In this document: piece by piece, positions 53,201 through 61,572 of the stretch
How the letters are laid out: every line of letters begins with the position of its first letter
Numbering within the stretch: position 1 is the first letter of the stretch
Source: Sedimentibacter sp.
GTDB taxonomy: Bacteria; Bacillota; Clostridia; Tissierellales; Sedimentibacteraceae
Reading direction: 5' to 3'
NCBI GenBank assembly: GCA_018436705.1
Contig: JAHDLA010000023.1
Coordinates: 79,515 to 143,514 of the forward strand
DNA: 64,000 nt
Notes under the pieces: model-generated
Databases searched by the model: none
What the model saw: the letters and a program-made list of their open reading frames with translations, nothing else
What the model was told of the DNA's origin: nothing
Translations under genes and position numbers: made by a program

Positions 53201-55122
53201 GCAACATAATCAGGCGCATCTAGTTTTTTTGCTATTCTGCCCTTTAAATAATTTATACACAAACCGTCATTTTCATTTACTTGCAATGCAAATTCGCGCA
53301 GCTTATTTAATGATGCCTTAGCACTACTTTTATAGTTTACAAGCATATTAAAAAACTGAACCGCCATAAGGCTTATACTTTGTGCAGTATCATTGACGGA
53401 ATCAAGTGAATACGAAATCACAAATTCCAACTGTTCTTTCTCATACAAGTCAATAGGAATACTCAATAAAGAATTTAAAATATTGAATCTGGCAACTCCG
53501 TCCGCATTAATTTCTTTTATATTTTTAATAAATATCTCAAGGTAGCTTTTCTTATCCTTATTTCTGCTTGAATTAATAACGCTGTCAACAAAAACTCTCA
53601 ACGAATACCCAATCCATTCCTTATGGTTATCGGTTACCTTGTAACCCGGATCAAGAAACACACCCAAGTATTTATCCCATATTGATAGCCCTGTATTCTC
53701 TTCAATAAACTCAATTTTAACATCCTCCGGCAGCTCTTTTGAATGCTCGGGATCGTATGTTACAATTATTTTTCCCATAAGACCTGCTACCTGCCGCCTG
53801 ATATCACCTTCCCTGTGCACCAGCATTTCGTACAGGAAGCTTAACGTAAACAGCTTCTCTTTTTGAGAAAGATATATGTAGTACTCTTCCAATATATTCA
53901 GATATGCCCTTAAGTTCTGCCAGTTCTGTTCGCTTCTTGCTGATTCTATCATACTTGAGAACACAACCTCATTATTAAGCTTGCTCATCAACGAAGTGTT
54001 GTGCTCTATAGCCATGTACTTAAAGTTTTCAACGACTTCATACCCGTCCAGAAGAGCATAGTCAACAAATTTAGCCGGCATAGGCTCGTCAGTTTTAAAA
54101 TCTATATTAATTCCCTCATGCACTATGTAATTTTCAAAATCCTTAAGCTTGGAATAAACTCTTTGATATCTTTTCTCCTTTTTTTCGTCCACATTATCAA
54201 GCTTATCAAGTATAATCTGAAATGACTCACTCAAATCATAAATGTGCATTTCAGGTCCGTTCTTTGTAGACATATTTTTGACTCTGAAATCGGCATAAAT
54301 CAAAATAAGAGATTCTAGCGGCAGATTTTCCAATTCAAGGTCCCATGTTGAGTGGTTTGTTGCAATAAGACCTATATTAGGCATATCGTACTTAGTAAAC
54401 CATTGATCTGTATAGTAATAATGCAGATAAGCAACTCTTCTTTTTTCCAACCCTTTACAACCGTACTTACCTATATCATGTCCTGCAGCAGCGCCTGAAA
54501 CAAGTCCCAAGTTGACATGCGACCCCACCTTTTTAAGCTGGCTGGCAATATGCATTGCCACGTAGTGAACTGCGGCAACATGGTTTAACGTATTGAACCC
54601 ATTCACCTCATGGTCCAGCATCATAAGCTCATATATATAATTCTTTTCAAACTTATCAAGAAAGTTAATATATTCCTCCTGACTTGGTAAATCTTTTATA
54701 TCATCATCACTTAAAAATTTAAAATCAGTAAATTTATCGAACATACCGCTGTTATGCCCATGTCGAAGTATTGTTTTCAACATTTCCAGGTATATGAGAG
54801 CGCCATTTTCGTATTTTGAATAAAGTCTGACCGTTGTTGCGTCAGGAAATGATTTATGCAGTGTATATTGGAATATGTATGACAGCCAGTCTTTAGGAGA
54901 CTCATTGCAAACGTTATTTAATATATCGAAAGACAAATCCAGCACATCTCTGCATAATAAATGGTTTTTATTAATAAGTATAAGAAGGTTATTAACAAAT
55001 TTTTTATTGATGATAGAAGACTGTATTTTTTCTTCCGTAACATTAATTTTTTTCAAAAAATCTTTTTTTGTTAGACTTTGCAGTATTTCCTTATGTAACT
55101 CATTCAACATAAATCTACTCAT
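50257..55122 (-). CDS. giant multidomain protein: HD hydrolase, helical repeats, NadD-like nucleotidyltransferase, GNAT-like, phosphoribosyltransferase
   Basis: 1621 residues (numbers below count from the ATG four codons upstream, 55134; 55122 has GAGG spaced correctly). HD domain about 180-285: His185, His219-Asp220 in AAGHDIGKYG, NHSTWD, Asp282. Residues about 390-900 are helical and repeat-like (HEAT/ARM type), probably a scaffold. Around 922-1105 there is an adenylyl/cytidylyltransferase fold: FFPGTFDPFSLSHKG (HxGH variant SLSHKG), VVGSDVLL, and DISSTQIRDNI, the ISSTxIR motif of NadD/CoaD. About 1125-1295 resembles GNAT. About 1330-1500 has a PRPP loop, KPVILVDDLLHKGYR. No membrane segment. 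Cytosolic; first gene of a three-gene operon. Role unknown; nucleotide cofactor metabolism is inferred. Confidence 0.75.
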   Translation of the reverse strand: MSRFMLNELHKEILQSLTKKDFLKKINVTEEKIQSSIINKKFVNNLLILINKNHLLCRDVLDLSFDILNNVCNESPKDWLSYIFQYTLHKSFPDATTVRLYSKYENGALIYLEMLKTILRHGHNSGMFDKFTDFKFLSDDDIKDLPSQEEYINFLDKFEKNYIYELMMLDHEVNGFNTLNHVAAVHYVAMHIASQLKKVGSHVNLGLVSGAAAGHDIGKYGCKGLEKRRVAYLHYYYTDQWFTKYDMPNIGLIATNHSTWDLELENLPLESLILIYADFRVKNMSTKNGPEMHIYDLSESFQIILDKLDNVDEKKEKRYQRVYSKLKDFENYIVHEGINIDFKTDEPMPAKFVDYALLDGYEVVENFKYMAIEHNTSLMSKLNNEVVFSSMIESARSEQNWQNLRAYLNILEEYYIYLSQKEKLFTLSFLYEMLVHREGDIRRQVAGLMGKIIVTYDPEHSKELPEDVKIEFIEENTGLSIWDKYLGVFLDPGYKVTDNHKEWIGYSLRVFVDSVINSSRNKDKKSYLEIFIKNIKEINADGVARFNILNSLLSIPIDLYEKEQLEFVISYSLDSVNDTAQSISLMAVQFFNMLVNYKSSAKASLNKLREFALQVNENDGLCINYLKGRIAKKLDAPDYVADKYNELMSSSIYKTSELFLNNLKAATPWNVKTISIDFIMENIKSKNEVTLLQTATHLANLVKVSAKESVRNKAGNSLVEIGPLLSIEQRNEIAVELFKGLEIDELQYAKYIPEYLGRFMMLLPPKELDECISDLNLIYKGTNPRVSVLVINTFGIILQYYPEYIDRFKEDEESYNKRLKKMLGIILSGLANYNTQIKQETFFVMGQNIFGSKILSLKEKHKLFLIVYKKLLTLINEKELEDLFFFNNSSSFNHIYRFISDYEFYYKNFDIHVNENIAFFPGTFDPFSLSHKGIVTAIRNLGYEVYLSVDEFSWSKKVQPRMIRRQIINMSIADELGVFLFPDDVPVNLSSSNDLKALKGLFPKKEIYIVVGSDVLLNATAYKSRPTKHSIHSFNHIVFKRTQDEVPSSAKKTEDAKSRIKGTIVDLQLPMYLEDISSTQIRDNIDNNRDISNLIDSLAQSFIYDRNLYTREPLNKGILKSKPFTIEIIDDLSQKIVDEIGHYIFMHTSLYENIGEELISKKIKLLVIRDSKNSNKLLGFSAFHKIASSEVYGEFQSQYIANYVRENTAGRIIIIDGIFMNPSKIYSNMEQIILTETLAYCLKNDFTYALYYNNMSNTNSDTIIDTLKHQGFKKIHDESMDKSVYAVDMKFPICLTLNMKSFIKESLSASEKVHEAIELARKRLQKSLTELYPGSLVLSIDNDMINQTLINKICSINNVSNEMQLPRAMGENMCVPFGNILKGMVVPNTVTKSLHTEKVYSTDASTFKITEYPFYSPIEIQVKTIKSFEKPVILVDDLLHKGYRIKELDPILKRYNVDVKKIIVGIMSGRGKDLMEIQGRDYDYAYFIPNLRIWFNENLMYPFLGGDGMWMNNENMQNLIPSINLILPYYSPMYISKATNESIYNLSMVCLENARSILKALESEYQEMYEKKLTVKRLGEVLISPRLPYLGENIYYDLNKEASGFMDGSIEKLIKLERIIK

Positions 55123-55284
55123 AATATACCTCATTAAATTAAAAGTTCAATGTAAACATTATACCATATGAAAGTTTATACTGCAATAAATTCATAAAGC
55201 CAGGAATTTAGCAGACATATAAATTCCTCTTGAAAAATTTATGATAAAGTATTATATTATATTATAAAAATTATGGAGGTTCAT

Positions 55285-56181
55285 ATGTACATACTAACTT
55301 ATTTTCATGAAAACAAAGAGCATATCGGATTTTTAAGTGAAAACAGAAATGAAATCATTCCAGCTGCAGCTGTTTTTAAAAAATTAAATTTTCCGGCACC
55401 CTCGAATATGTTAAGCCTGATTGATATTTATGACAAGCTTGACATCGCAAAGCTAAACGATGCAATAGCTTCGTCAGACAGCCATCTTAAAATTGAAGAG
55501 GTTAAGATAATGGCACCCATACCTTACCCAAGGAGAAATGTACTGTGTCTCGGTAAGAACTATGTAGACCATGTTAACGAAGTCGGAGGACTTAGAAATG
55601 TTAATTCTGATATTCCGAAGAAACCTATATATTTCAGCAAGATCGCATATCCTGCAGTTGGACACAATGATGATGTTATTGCTCATTCAGAAGTTGTTAA
55701 AGAGCTGGATTATGAAGTTGAACTTGCAGTTATAATTGGCAAAGAATGCAAAGATGTCTCCAGAGAAGAAGCCGAGAGCGTGATTTTCGGTTACACTATA
55801 GCTAACGACATATCAGCACGTGATATGCAGCAAGATCACATGCAGTGGCACAAAGGAAAATCTCTCGACACTTACTGCCCTATGGGTCCGTACATAGTGC
55901 CTAAATCCTGCATACCTTTCCCGCCAAATCTGGAAATAAAAAGCTATGTTAACGATGAGTTAAGACAAAACGCAAATACAAATCAACTTATATTTGACAT
56001 ACCTGAAATAATAAGTGACCTGTCTTCAGGAATAACTCTCTATCCTGGAGATATAATATTAACAGGAACTCCGGCAGGTGTTGGAGCTGGCTTTAAACCT
56101 CCAAAATACCTTAATGCAGGTGATACCGTTGATTGTTCAATCGAAAAGATTGGTACGCTTTCCAATACTATAAATAGCTAA
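55285..56181 (+). CDS. fumarylacetoacetate hydrolase (FAH) family protein
   Basis: 298 residues from ATG 55285 with GGAGG five bases before it; the upstream frame ATG (55273) overlaps that site. FAH fold: NVLCLGKNYVDHVNEVG, metal-binding Glu in KELDYEVELAVIIG and Asp in YTIANDISARDMQ, then LDTYCPMGPYIVP and GDIILTGTPAGVG. Cleaves or hydrates a diketo/enol acid such as an acylpyruvate or 2-oxohept-3-ene-1,7-dioate type substrate; exact one unknown. Divergent from the giant gene. Confidence 0.9.
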   Translation: MYILTYFHENKEHIGFLSENRNEIIPAAAVFKKLNFPAPSNMLSLIDIYDKLDIAKLNDAIASSDSHLKIEEVKIMAPIPYPRRNVLCLGKNYVDHVNEVGGLRNVNSDIPKKPIYFSKIAYPAVGHNDDVIAHSEVVKELDYEVELAVIIGKECKDVSREEAESVIFGYTIANDISARDMQQDHMQWHKGKSLDTYCPMGPYIVPKSCIPFPPNLEIKSYVNDELRQNANTNQLIFDIPEIISDLSSGITLYPGDIILTGTPAGVGAGFKPPKYLNAGDTVDCSIEKIGTLSNTINS

Positions 56182-56561
56182 AATATATTATCCAGTGTTA
56201 CACATTCATTTTCTTTTATAATATCAAACAATACCTTTAAGTGCTCAAGCTCTGCTTGAGCCATTACTTTATTTTGATTTCTAACAAATGACTTCAATTT
56301 TCCCATAGAAGCATCTATATTATCTATATCGTCTTGATTAACAAAATATATCCACAGTTCTCTGGTACCCTGCCATTCTTTATAATAATGAATCATATGA
56401 AGCTCAACATTATCCCAATCTCCCTCATCAACTAAATCACCTAATCTGTTTAATTCTTCTCGATAATATTCAGTCATTGGATCTATTGAGGTAAAATGTA
56501 CCCAGGTCCATATTGCCATTAGTACAAGCAGAATTGTCAAGGATATTACAACCATTCTCAT
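56178..56561 (-). CDS. DUF4363 protein
   Basis: 127 residues: one N-terminal membrane anchor (VVISLTILLVLMAIWTWVHF), then an external helical domain (YREELNRLGDLVDEGDWDNVELHMIHYYKEWQG). This small domain nearly always follows a DUF421 (YetF-like) gene, as here with a 3-base gap. Function unknown; presumed partner. Its end overlaps the FAH gene's end by 4 bases. Confidence 0.85.
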   Translation of the reverse strand: MRMVVISLTILLVLMAIWTWVHFTSIDPMTEYYREELNRLGDLVDEGDWDNVELHMIHYYKEWQGTRELWIYFVNQDDIDNIDASMGKLKSFVRNQNKVMAQAELEHLKVLFDIIKENECVTLDNIF

Positions 56562-56564
56562 AAC

Positions 56565-57203
56565 CTACCTCTCAAGAAAACTAAATTTGTCATTTTCATC
56601 CACAAATCCATACAGCACTTGATTTGGATTTAGTTTTTTCTTTTTTAACTCTTCTTCAAATCTTTTGTACGAAATCTTGTATTTTTTAAAATTATCATGC
56701 ATTACTTCACCGTCCAGTATAGTCGCAATGGGAATTCTGATACATTTCTTGCCTGGATGATCATCCGGTGCAATAATGCTCATTTCTCCATTTGTTTCCA
56801 TTATAATATAGTCCACATCTTCAATATTATTGTACCCCTTAAGACGCATCTGCCCCAATACATCATTTATGTTTATTCTAAGCTTATTCATTTCTTTTAT
56901 ATTAAATTTGCCGTGATCGATTATTATTGTTGGTGTTCCGCATATAAATTTCCTTGCTGTATTATTTTTCAAAGTTATATAGGAAATAAGGCACTGAAGA
57001 AACATTATTGTTGCCGTGGCAATAAATCCGTGGAGAAGCGGCTCACCTAAGTCCTCCATGGGCATTACGGCAAGCTCCGCAAGCATCAATGAAACTACAA
57101 GATCGTGAGGCTGAAGCTCTCCCAATTCTCCCTTTCCCATTATTCTCATGGATATCATCAAAACAGTGTATAAAATTATTGCTCTTATAACAACTATAAC
57201 CAT
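56565..57203 (-). CDS. DUF421/YetF-like membrane protein
   Basis: 212 residues. Three N-terminal membrane segments (to about 80) followed by a cytosolic YetF domain (IIDHGKFNIKEMNKLRININDVLGQMRLKGYNNIEDVDYIIMETNGEMSI). The motif MRIMGKGELGELQPHDLVVSLMLAELAVMP is diagnostic. In spore formers several such paralogues exist; roles include spore germination and membrane functions, none proven for this one. Confidence 0.9.
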   Translation of the reverse strand: MVIVVIRAIILYTVLMISMRIMGKGELGELQPHDLVVSLMLAELAVMPMEDLGEPLLHGFIATATIMFLQCLISYITLKNNTARKFICGTPTIIIDHGKFNIKEMNKLRININDVLGQMRLKGYNNIEDVDYIIMETNGEMSIIAPDDHPGKKCIRIPIATILDGEVMHDNFKKYKISYKRFEEELKKKKLNPNQVLYGFVDENDKFSFLER

Positions 57204-57448
57204 AGAAATCTCCGCCCTGAAATCATAAATACAATTATTCTTATATTTTTACCACTTACAAAAGTTATATACATTAAAAAACCATAAGAATAAAAGGGCA
57301 TTCTGGGGACGGACCTTTGAGTGGACTGATTATTTGCACCACTCTGGAAGTGAACCTTTAACAGCCCACCATGATTTAAATGTTTCGCCGGAAAATCTCA
57401 GCTTTCTGTAAACGCTTGCCGTATCAGGGTTATGTGTATGCAGATATA
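57204..57448. other. intergenic region with a degenerate REP-like sequence
   Basis: Contains TCTGGGGACGGACCTTT (57303-57319), resembling the GGGGACGGTTCCTT repeats at 60.65-61.22 kb. Otherwise featureless. Confidence 0.45.
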
Positions 57449-58228
57449 TTATTTCACAGGATTGACAAAAGAACATGGGACATTGACCAGACACTTCCCG
57501 CACACATCGGTAAAACCATCAACATCCGAGTGAAGCTTATCGTTGTAAAGGCACATTTCAAAGCATTTAAATCTGTCAAAACCATCTGTCTTCAAGGCAT
57601 CATTAACACATTTTTCAACACACTTCCTGCATATACTTTTATGCTTGTACAAGCAATTTTCTTTATCATTTCTTTTAGTAGGCTCAATTTTTCCGTCTGT
57701 TATAAAGCTGCCGATTCTTCCGCAGCATCCTTTCTCGGTAATGAGCATATTGTTCAGTCCGAAGGTTCCCAATCCGGCAATATATGCCACATGTCTGTGA
57801 GACCAGCTGCTGATTAATTTTTCCTCGTCAAAATTATGAGTTGCAGGAGTGGTTATTGCTTTATAGCCTGATCCTTCTAATACTTCCTTTACATATGTAT
57901 TTACATCCGATATAAGCTGATTTGTTTCTAAATATGCCCTTGCCCATTCCTTTGAGCACTCCCTGCCATCTATATTGCTTTTAACTATTGATTCGTGAAA
58001 TGGGATAAAATATGCGACTACTGTTTGGGCTTCCTTTAAACTGTCTTTTGGCAAAACGTGAGAAGAACTGACTGCATCTTTAAGTTTGTAAAACATCTCA
58101 TCATTTGCATCCGCATATGCAATAAGAGGTTCCTCCCATTTAGTCTGAACGTTTTTAATTTTTGAATAATCAGCTACATATTGTTTTATAGTATTTTCAA
58201 TTTCATTTTTCAATTTATCATAACACAT
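57449..58228 (-). CDS. short QueG-like (epoxyqueuosine reductase-related) Fe-S protein
   Basis: 259 residues, against about 380 in QueG. Shared parts: VAYFIPFHESI, the AGLGTFGLNNMLITEKGCCGRIGSFITD segment, and a C-terminal ferredoxin-like Cys array (ENCLYKHKSICRKCVEKCVNDAL, FKCFEMC, CGKCLVNVPC). About 10 Cys suggest two 4Fe-4S clusters. The QueG HEAT-like C-terminus is missing. Likely a redox protein on an unknown substrate rather than true QueG. Confidence 0.8.
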   Translation of the reverse strand: MCYDKLKNEIENTIKQYVADYSKIKNVQTKWEEPLIAYADANDEMFYKLKDAVSSSHVLPKDSLKEAQTVVAYFIPFHESIVKSNIDGRECSKEWARAYLETNQLISDVNTYVKEVLEGSGYKAITTPATHNFDEEKLISSWSHRHVAYIAGLGTFGLNNMLITEKGCCGRIGSFITDGKIEPTKRNDKENCLYKHKSICRKCVEKCVNDALKTDGFDRFKCFEMCLYNDKLHSDVDGFTDVCGKCLVNVPCSFVNPVK

Positions 58229-58318
58229 GACTTATACCCCCTATTATTTATCAAGCCGCTGCATGTTCGTTAAAATAATTGTAGCACTTCATTTTGTTTG
58301 TAGCAAGAAATATATCCC

Positions 58319-58810
58319 TTGGCTGGCAGTGGACTTTACACAAATAAGATAGAATATTATGTAATAGCGCAATCAGATGCTTGGGTATTCGGTGTTTGGA
58401 GAGATGCTTATAGACCATATAGATATTCTGATGCAGTACCTTCAGACAGACCTTTTGTGCAATATAAAACTGGATCTTATAGTCTTGATGTAGCAGAAAA
58501 TGAAGATTATTGTACAGTTATAGAACCTCAGGAAATTGCAGATAATAAAAGTGTTAATAATGATATAAATGAAACTGTTAGGTTGATAGGAACTGTTACA
58601 AGTATTTCTGATGATTGGGTAATTGGAATAACAACACAAGACAACAGGAATTATCAAGTTAAAATAATAGATAATAATGAAACAGGATCACCACTAAAGG
58701 TTGGAGAAAAAATTGCAGTAGGATGTGAAGTTAATAAACGTGATAAGTCGTTATCGACATATGGAGCAAATATATTGGTATATAGTGTATACGAGGGAGC
58801 TACTTATTAG
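58319..58810 (+). pseudogene. 5'-truncated gene with C-terminal OB-like domain
   Basis: Open frame of 163 codons with only a TTG start and no ribosome site, preceded in frame by TAG at 58301; so it is probably the tail of a larger gene. The C-terminal part (VRLIGTVTSISDDWVIGI... PLKVGEKIAVGCEVNKRDKS) has the strand pattern of an OB-like domain and resembles the C-terminus of the next lipoprotein. No family recognised for the first 80 residues. Confidence 0.5.
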
Positions 58811-58825
58811 AAAGATTTTGAATGG

Positions 58826-58857
58826 TCAAAGGATACAAATAATTTTGTATCCTTTGA
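58826..58857 (+). terminator. hairpin after the truncated gene
   Basis: Perfect 14-base stem TCAAAGGATACAAA / TTTGTATCCTTTGA with a 4-base loop; no T run after it. Confidence 0.6.
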
Positions 58858-58929
58858 TAGATTACTGTAGACTATCTACACAATTTTATGTATCATTAAT
58901 TTACTATATATTTAACGAGGTGATATCAT

Positions 58930-60645
58930 ATGAAAAAGATAAGTATTTTAATTATGGTTATATGCTTAATATTGACAAGTAGTTGTGAGCTGAAAAAAGA
59001 TGATGAACATGACGTTACCGGAGCTGATTTTAATTTGGAAGGAAAAATACTGAAAATAACCGGAATTAGTGTTCCAAGCTATTTTGCGGGAATGGCTAAC
59101 TATGAAGATTTTGAAAACATAAGCTATCTTACAAACGAATTAAATAATATAGAAATAATATTCAATGAAGAAATTATTGACAAGAATTATACATTTGCAT
59201 ATATGCAATACGCAAATTACTATGGAATAAAAAATGAATATGATGAAGAAAACCACATTTTTATTAAATATAAGGTTGATAAAAACAAAATTATAATAAC
59301 GCCCAAAGTTGGATATAACGAGGCAGGAATAATTTCTCTATATATACCTGAAAATTTGGAATCAACCTCGGGAAAAAGGATGAATAATGATAAAATGTTA
59401 GTTTTTGCCGCAAATATATTGAATAAGAACAATTTATATTCTTTTGAAAACTATGATTTGAAAAGAGATACAAAGAGTTTAATTCAGTATAAAAGATATA
59501 ATGATGGAAACAGAATTGCATTTGTTAATAAGGAGTCTCAATTTTTAAATGATACATCTGCAACAGGCAGCCTTGTGCTTGAAAGGGGAGAAACAGTTTC
59601 TATATTAGACGAGGTGGATTCTCTATATAAAATAGAAGTTAAATTTCCAAAGAAATATACGAAAAATATGTTTGGTGACGATATATTATTTGAGGAGCAT
59701 AGTGATTATTGCTCTGTTATTGGATATGTAGATAAGAATAATTTAATAGAACTGCCTGAACCATTAAATAAAACTTCTGATTACTACGCAATGCCCTTGT
59801 ATGATGGATATAACACCAATGTGCACTTAATTATATCGGAAAAATTTATTGGAACACATGAAATAGTTATATGGGATCATATAAGCGAAGTGGATAAGGA
59901 AGATCTTCACGAGGCGGAAGCTGCCGCCATAAGCAGATTGGCTAATAATTTTACGTTTGGTAGAAAATATTTAACAATATATGTTGATGAAAAAGGAAAT
60001 TATGACTATCCTCCAGATTATGAAGATAGGCATATGCCACAATATAAATGGAGCGAGACTGATTACAATACATACACTAAGGCATATAATATGTACTGTA
60101 ATTATTTATTAGACTATTTAGAAGACTATATTTTTATTGACACGTTAGCCGATATAAAAGATAACTTAAAAAAGTACATAGCAAATAGTATGTTATTTGA
60201 AAGGACATGGATTGACTGGGGATATAAAAATAAACTTGAAGACAAAGGGTACTTCTTTAAAACAATAAAGGAAAATTCTCCTGAAAAAATATCAAATGTT
60301 ATTGTCGAACCGAAAGATTCTTATGATGAAATTGGAAGCTATAATGAAGACATTGTAACAACTTTAAATAATATTAATAAGATGTATGACGGTGAAAGAA
60401 TTCATAAAAGAATGTCAAAAATAACAAAAAAGTATATATTAAGTTCAATCACAGGTGAAATTATTCAAATAGATCGTGAAAATTCAAAATTTAATGTAGT
60501 TGATGAATATGATGGAGAAAGTTATAGTATTTTAATTGATGATTTTTCAGAAAATAATTTGAATTTAGTGGAGGGAGAAAGGATTTCAGTTCTTTGTTAT
60601 TATGATTTCAATAAAAACGCATTTTATATTGATAAAATAGAATAA
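58930..60645 (+). CDS. large lipoprotein with SbsA-Ig-like, SH3-like and OB-like segments
   Basis: 571 residues, GAGGTG before the ATG. Lipobox LTSSC (Cys19). Residues about 30-160 look like an SbsA-type Ig domain (IEIIFNEEIIDKNYTF... KIIITPKVGYNEAGIISLYIPENL); 190-280 are SH3-like (GSLVLERGETVSILDEVDSLYKIEV... CSVIGYVDKNNLIEL); the middle is unassigned and Tyr/Asp-rich; 500-571 is an OB-like domain (SITGEIIQIDRENSKFNVVDEYDG). Surface-exposed, function unknown. It lies in a decayed accessory stretch. Confidence 0.6.
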   Translation: MKKISILIMVICLILTSSCELKKDDEHDVTGADFNLEGKILKITGISVPSYFAGMANYEDFENISYLTNELNNIEIIFNEEIIDKNYTFAYMQYANYYGIKNEYDEENHIFIKYKVDKNKIIITPKVGYNEAGIISLYIPENLESTSGKRMNNDKMLVFAANILNKNNLYSFENYDLKRDTKSLIQYKRYNDGNRIAFVNKESQFLNDTSATGSLVLERGETVSILDEVDSLYKIEVKFPKKYTKNMFGDDILFEEHSDYCSVIGYVDKNNLIELPEPLNKTSDYYAMPLYDGYNTNVHLIISEKFIGTHEIVIWDHISEVDKEDLHEAEAAAISRLANNFTFGRKYLTIYVDEKGNYDYPPDYEDRHMPQYKWSETDYNTYTKAYNMYCNYLLDYLEDYIFIDTLADIKDNLKKYIANSMLFERTWIDWGYKNKLEDKGYFFKTIKENSPEKISNVIVEPKDSYDEIGSYNEDIVTTLNNINKMYDGERIHKRMSKITKKYILSSITGEIIQIDRENSKFNVVDEYDGESYSILIDDFSENNLNLVEGERISVLCYYDFNKNAFYIDKIE

Positions 60646-60650
60646 TGGCC

Positions 60651-60743
60651 ATCCATGGAGGACGGTTCTCATCCATGGGTGACATCCATGGGAGACGGTT
60701 CTTCTTGTCCAGGACATCCATGTCCATGGGGGACGGTTCTTCG
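60651..60743. repeat. REP-like repeats, left flank of the transposase remnant
   Basis: Three copies of CCATGG(A/G)(G/A)GACGGTTCT start at about 60653, 60687 and 60723, separated by ATCCATG and TTGTCC bits. The complementary form lies on the other side of the transposase remnant at 61210-61223. Confidence 0.7.
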
Positions 60744-60828
60744 AAATAACGGTAGCTGTATTTTTATTTGCTTGAGTAATCTATACACATCATTTGCACA
60801 TTATTAAAATTCTATTATTTAATATATT

Positions 60829-61200
60829 TTGATACGCAGCAATGACAAAAGAGCAATTTTTTTGGATAGCGAAGATATAAAACGCTTTATCTCCGCACTG
60901 TTTGAAAAGCTGCTGAAGAAAAAATCCGTATATATGCTTACTGTTTAATGAACAAGCATGCTCATTTACTATTACATGAAGAAGATGACAATATAGCAAG
61001 ATTAATGAAAAGAATTAGTGTTAGCTTTTTCTATTACTTTAACAAGAAATATAAAATTTTATTAATAAAAAATTGTGATATCAGAAACAAAATAATAATT
61101 TACTTAAAAGAAGGAGCTTGACCTATCTTCAAGACAAATATCTGCAATAGCAAAAATAAGCAAAGGTACAGTGCTTAAAATATTCAATGAAATGAGTTGA
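60829..61200 (+). pseudogene. REP-associated tyrosine transposase (IS200-like Y1), broken
   Basis: Three frames read in series. Frame 1 (60829-60945): IRSNDKRAIFLDSEDIKRF, matching the N-terminal RGNxxxxIF part. Frame 2 (60931-61121): YAYCLMNKHAHLLLHEEDD with the HxH metal motif (usual form LMPNHVHLL), then IARLMKRISVSFFYYFNKKYK. Frame 3 (61123-61200): LSSRQISAIAKISKGTVLKI, the terminal helix-turn-helix. A frameshift joins 1 and 2, and the region holding the catalytic Tyr before frame 3 is deleted. The gene cannot give an active protein. Confidence 0.75.
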
Positions 61201-61206
61201 AAATGC

Positions 61207-61245
61207 CACAAGGAACCGTCCCCTCTGGGCATCCCCTCTGGGCAC
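61207..61245. repeat. REP-like repeat, right flank
   Basis: AAGGAACCGTCCCC (61210-61223), complementary to the GGGGACGGTTCTT units on the left, followed by two copies of CCCCTCTGGGCA. Confidence 0.7.
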
Positions 61246-61246
61246 A

Positions 61247-61477
61247 TCATATTCTACTTATGGTCCAGGTTCCTCCATTTCAGTTAATGGCGGAGTTACC
61301 ATAACTTTAGGAGTTGCTGCAAGCTTTACAGGTCCTATTTCTGGTATAGGGTATGATGTTAATATGAATCATAAAACATATTCTAATAACGCTGTTACTC
61401 GATTACATGGTAATACAACTTATTATGAGTATGGTATAGGTAGATTTATATTAGATAAAAATATAACAAGATATTAA
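61247..61477 (+). pseudogene. C-terminal gene fragment cut by the REP element
   Basis: 76 codons open right up to the REP sequence and ending TAA. The peptide is Gly/Thr/Ser-rich and beta-like (SISVNGGVTITLGVAASF, GIGYDVNMNHKTYSNN), as in a secreted or surface protein. No start. The 5' part is gone, so the REP/transposase element seems to have replaced or split it. Confidence 0.55.
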
Positions 61478-61508
61478 CATTTTCTTACTTTGCTCATAAA
61501 ATATTAGA

Positions 61509-61545
61509 GATTAGTCCCCTTGTAAACTGTATTTGGGGGCTAATC
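61509..61545 (+). terminator. terminator after the fragment
   Basis: GATTAGTCCCC / GGGGGCTAATC with one G-T pair; T-rich tail. Confidence 0.65.
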
Positions 61546-61572
61546 TATGTTATTATACTAGGAGGAGTTTTA

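Noticed and set aside
50257..55122. Giant protein as a sequencing-fused set of separate genes
   Set aside because: The frame is continuous without internal stop for 1621 codons, with no good internal ribosome sites seen at the domain boundaries I looked at, and the next gene is coupled by ATGA.
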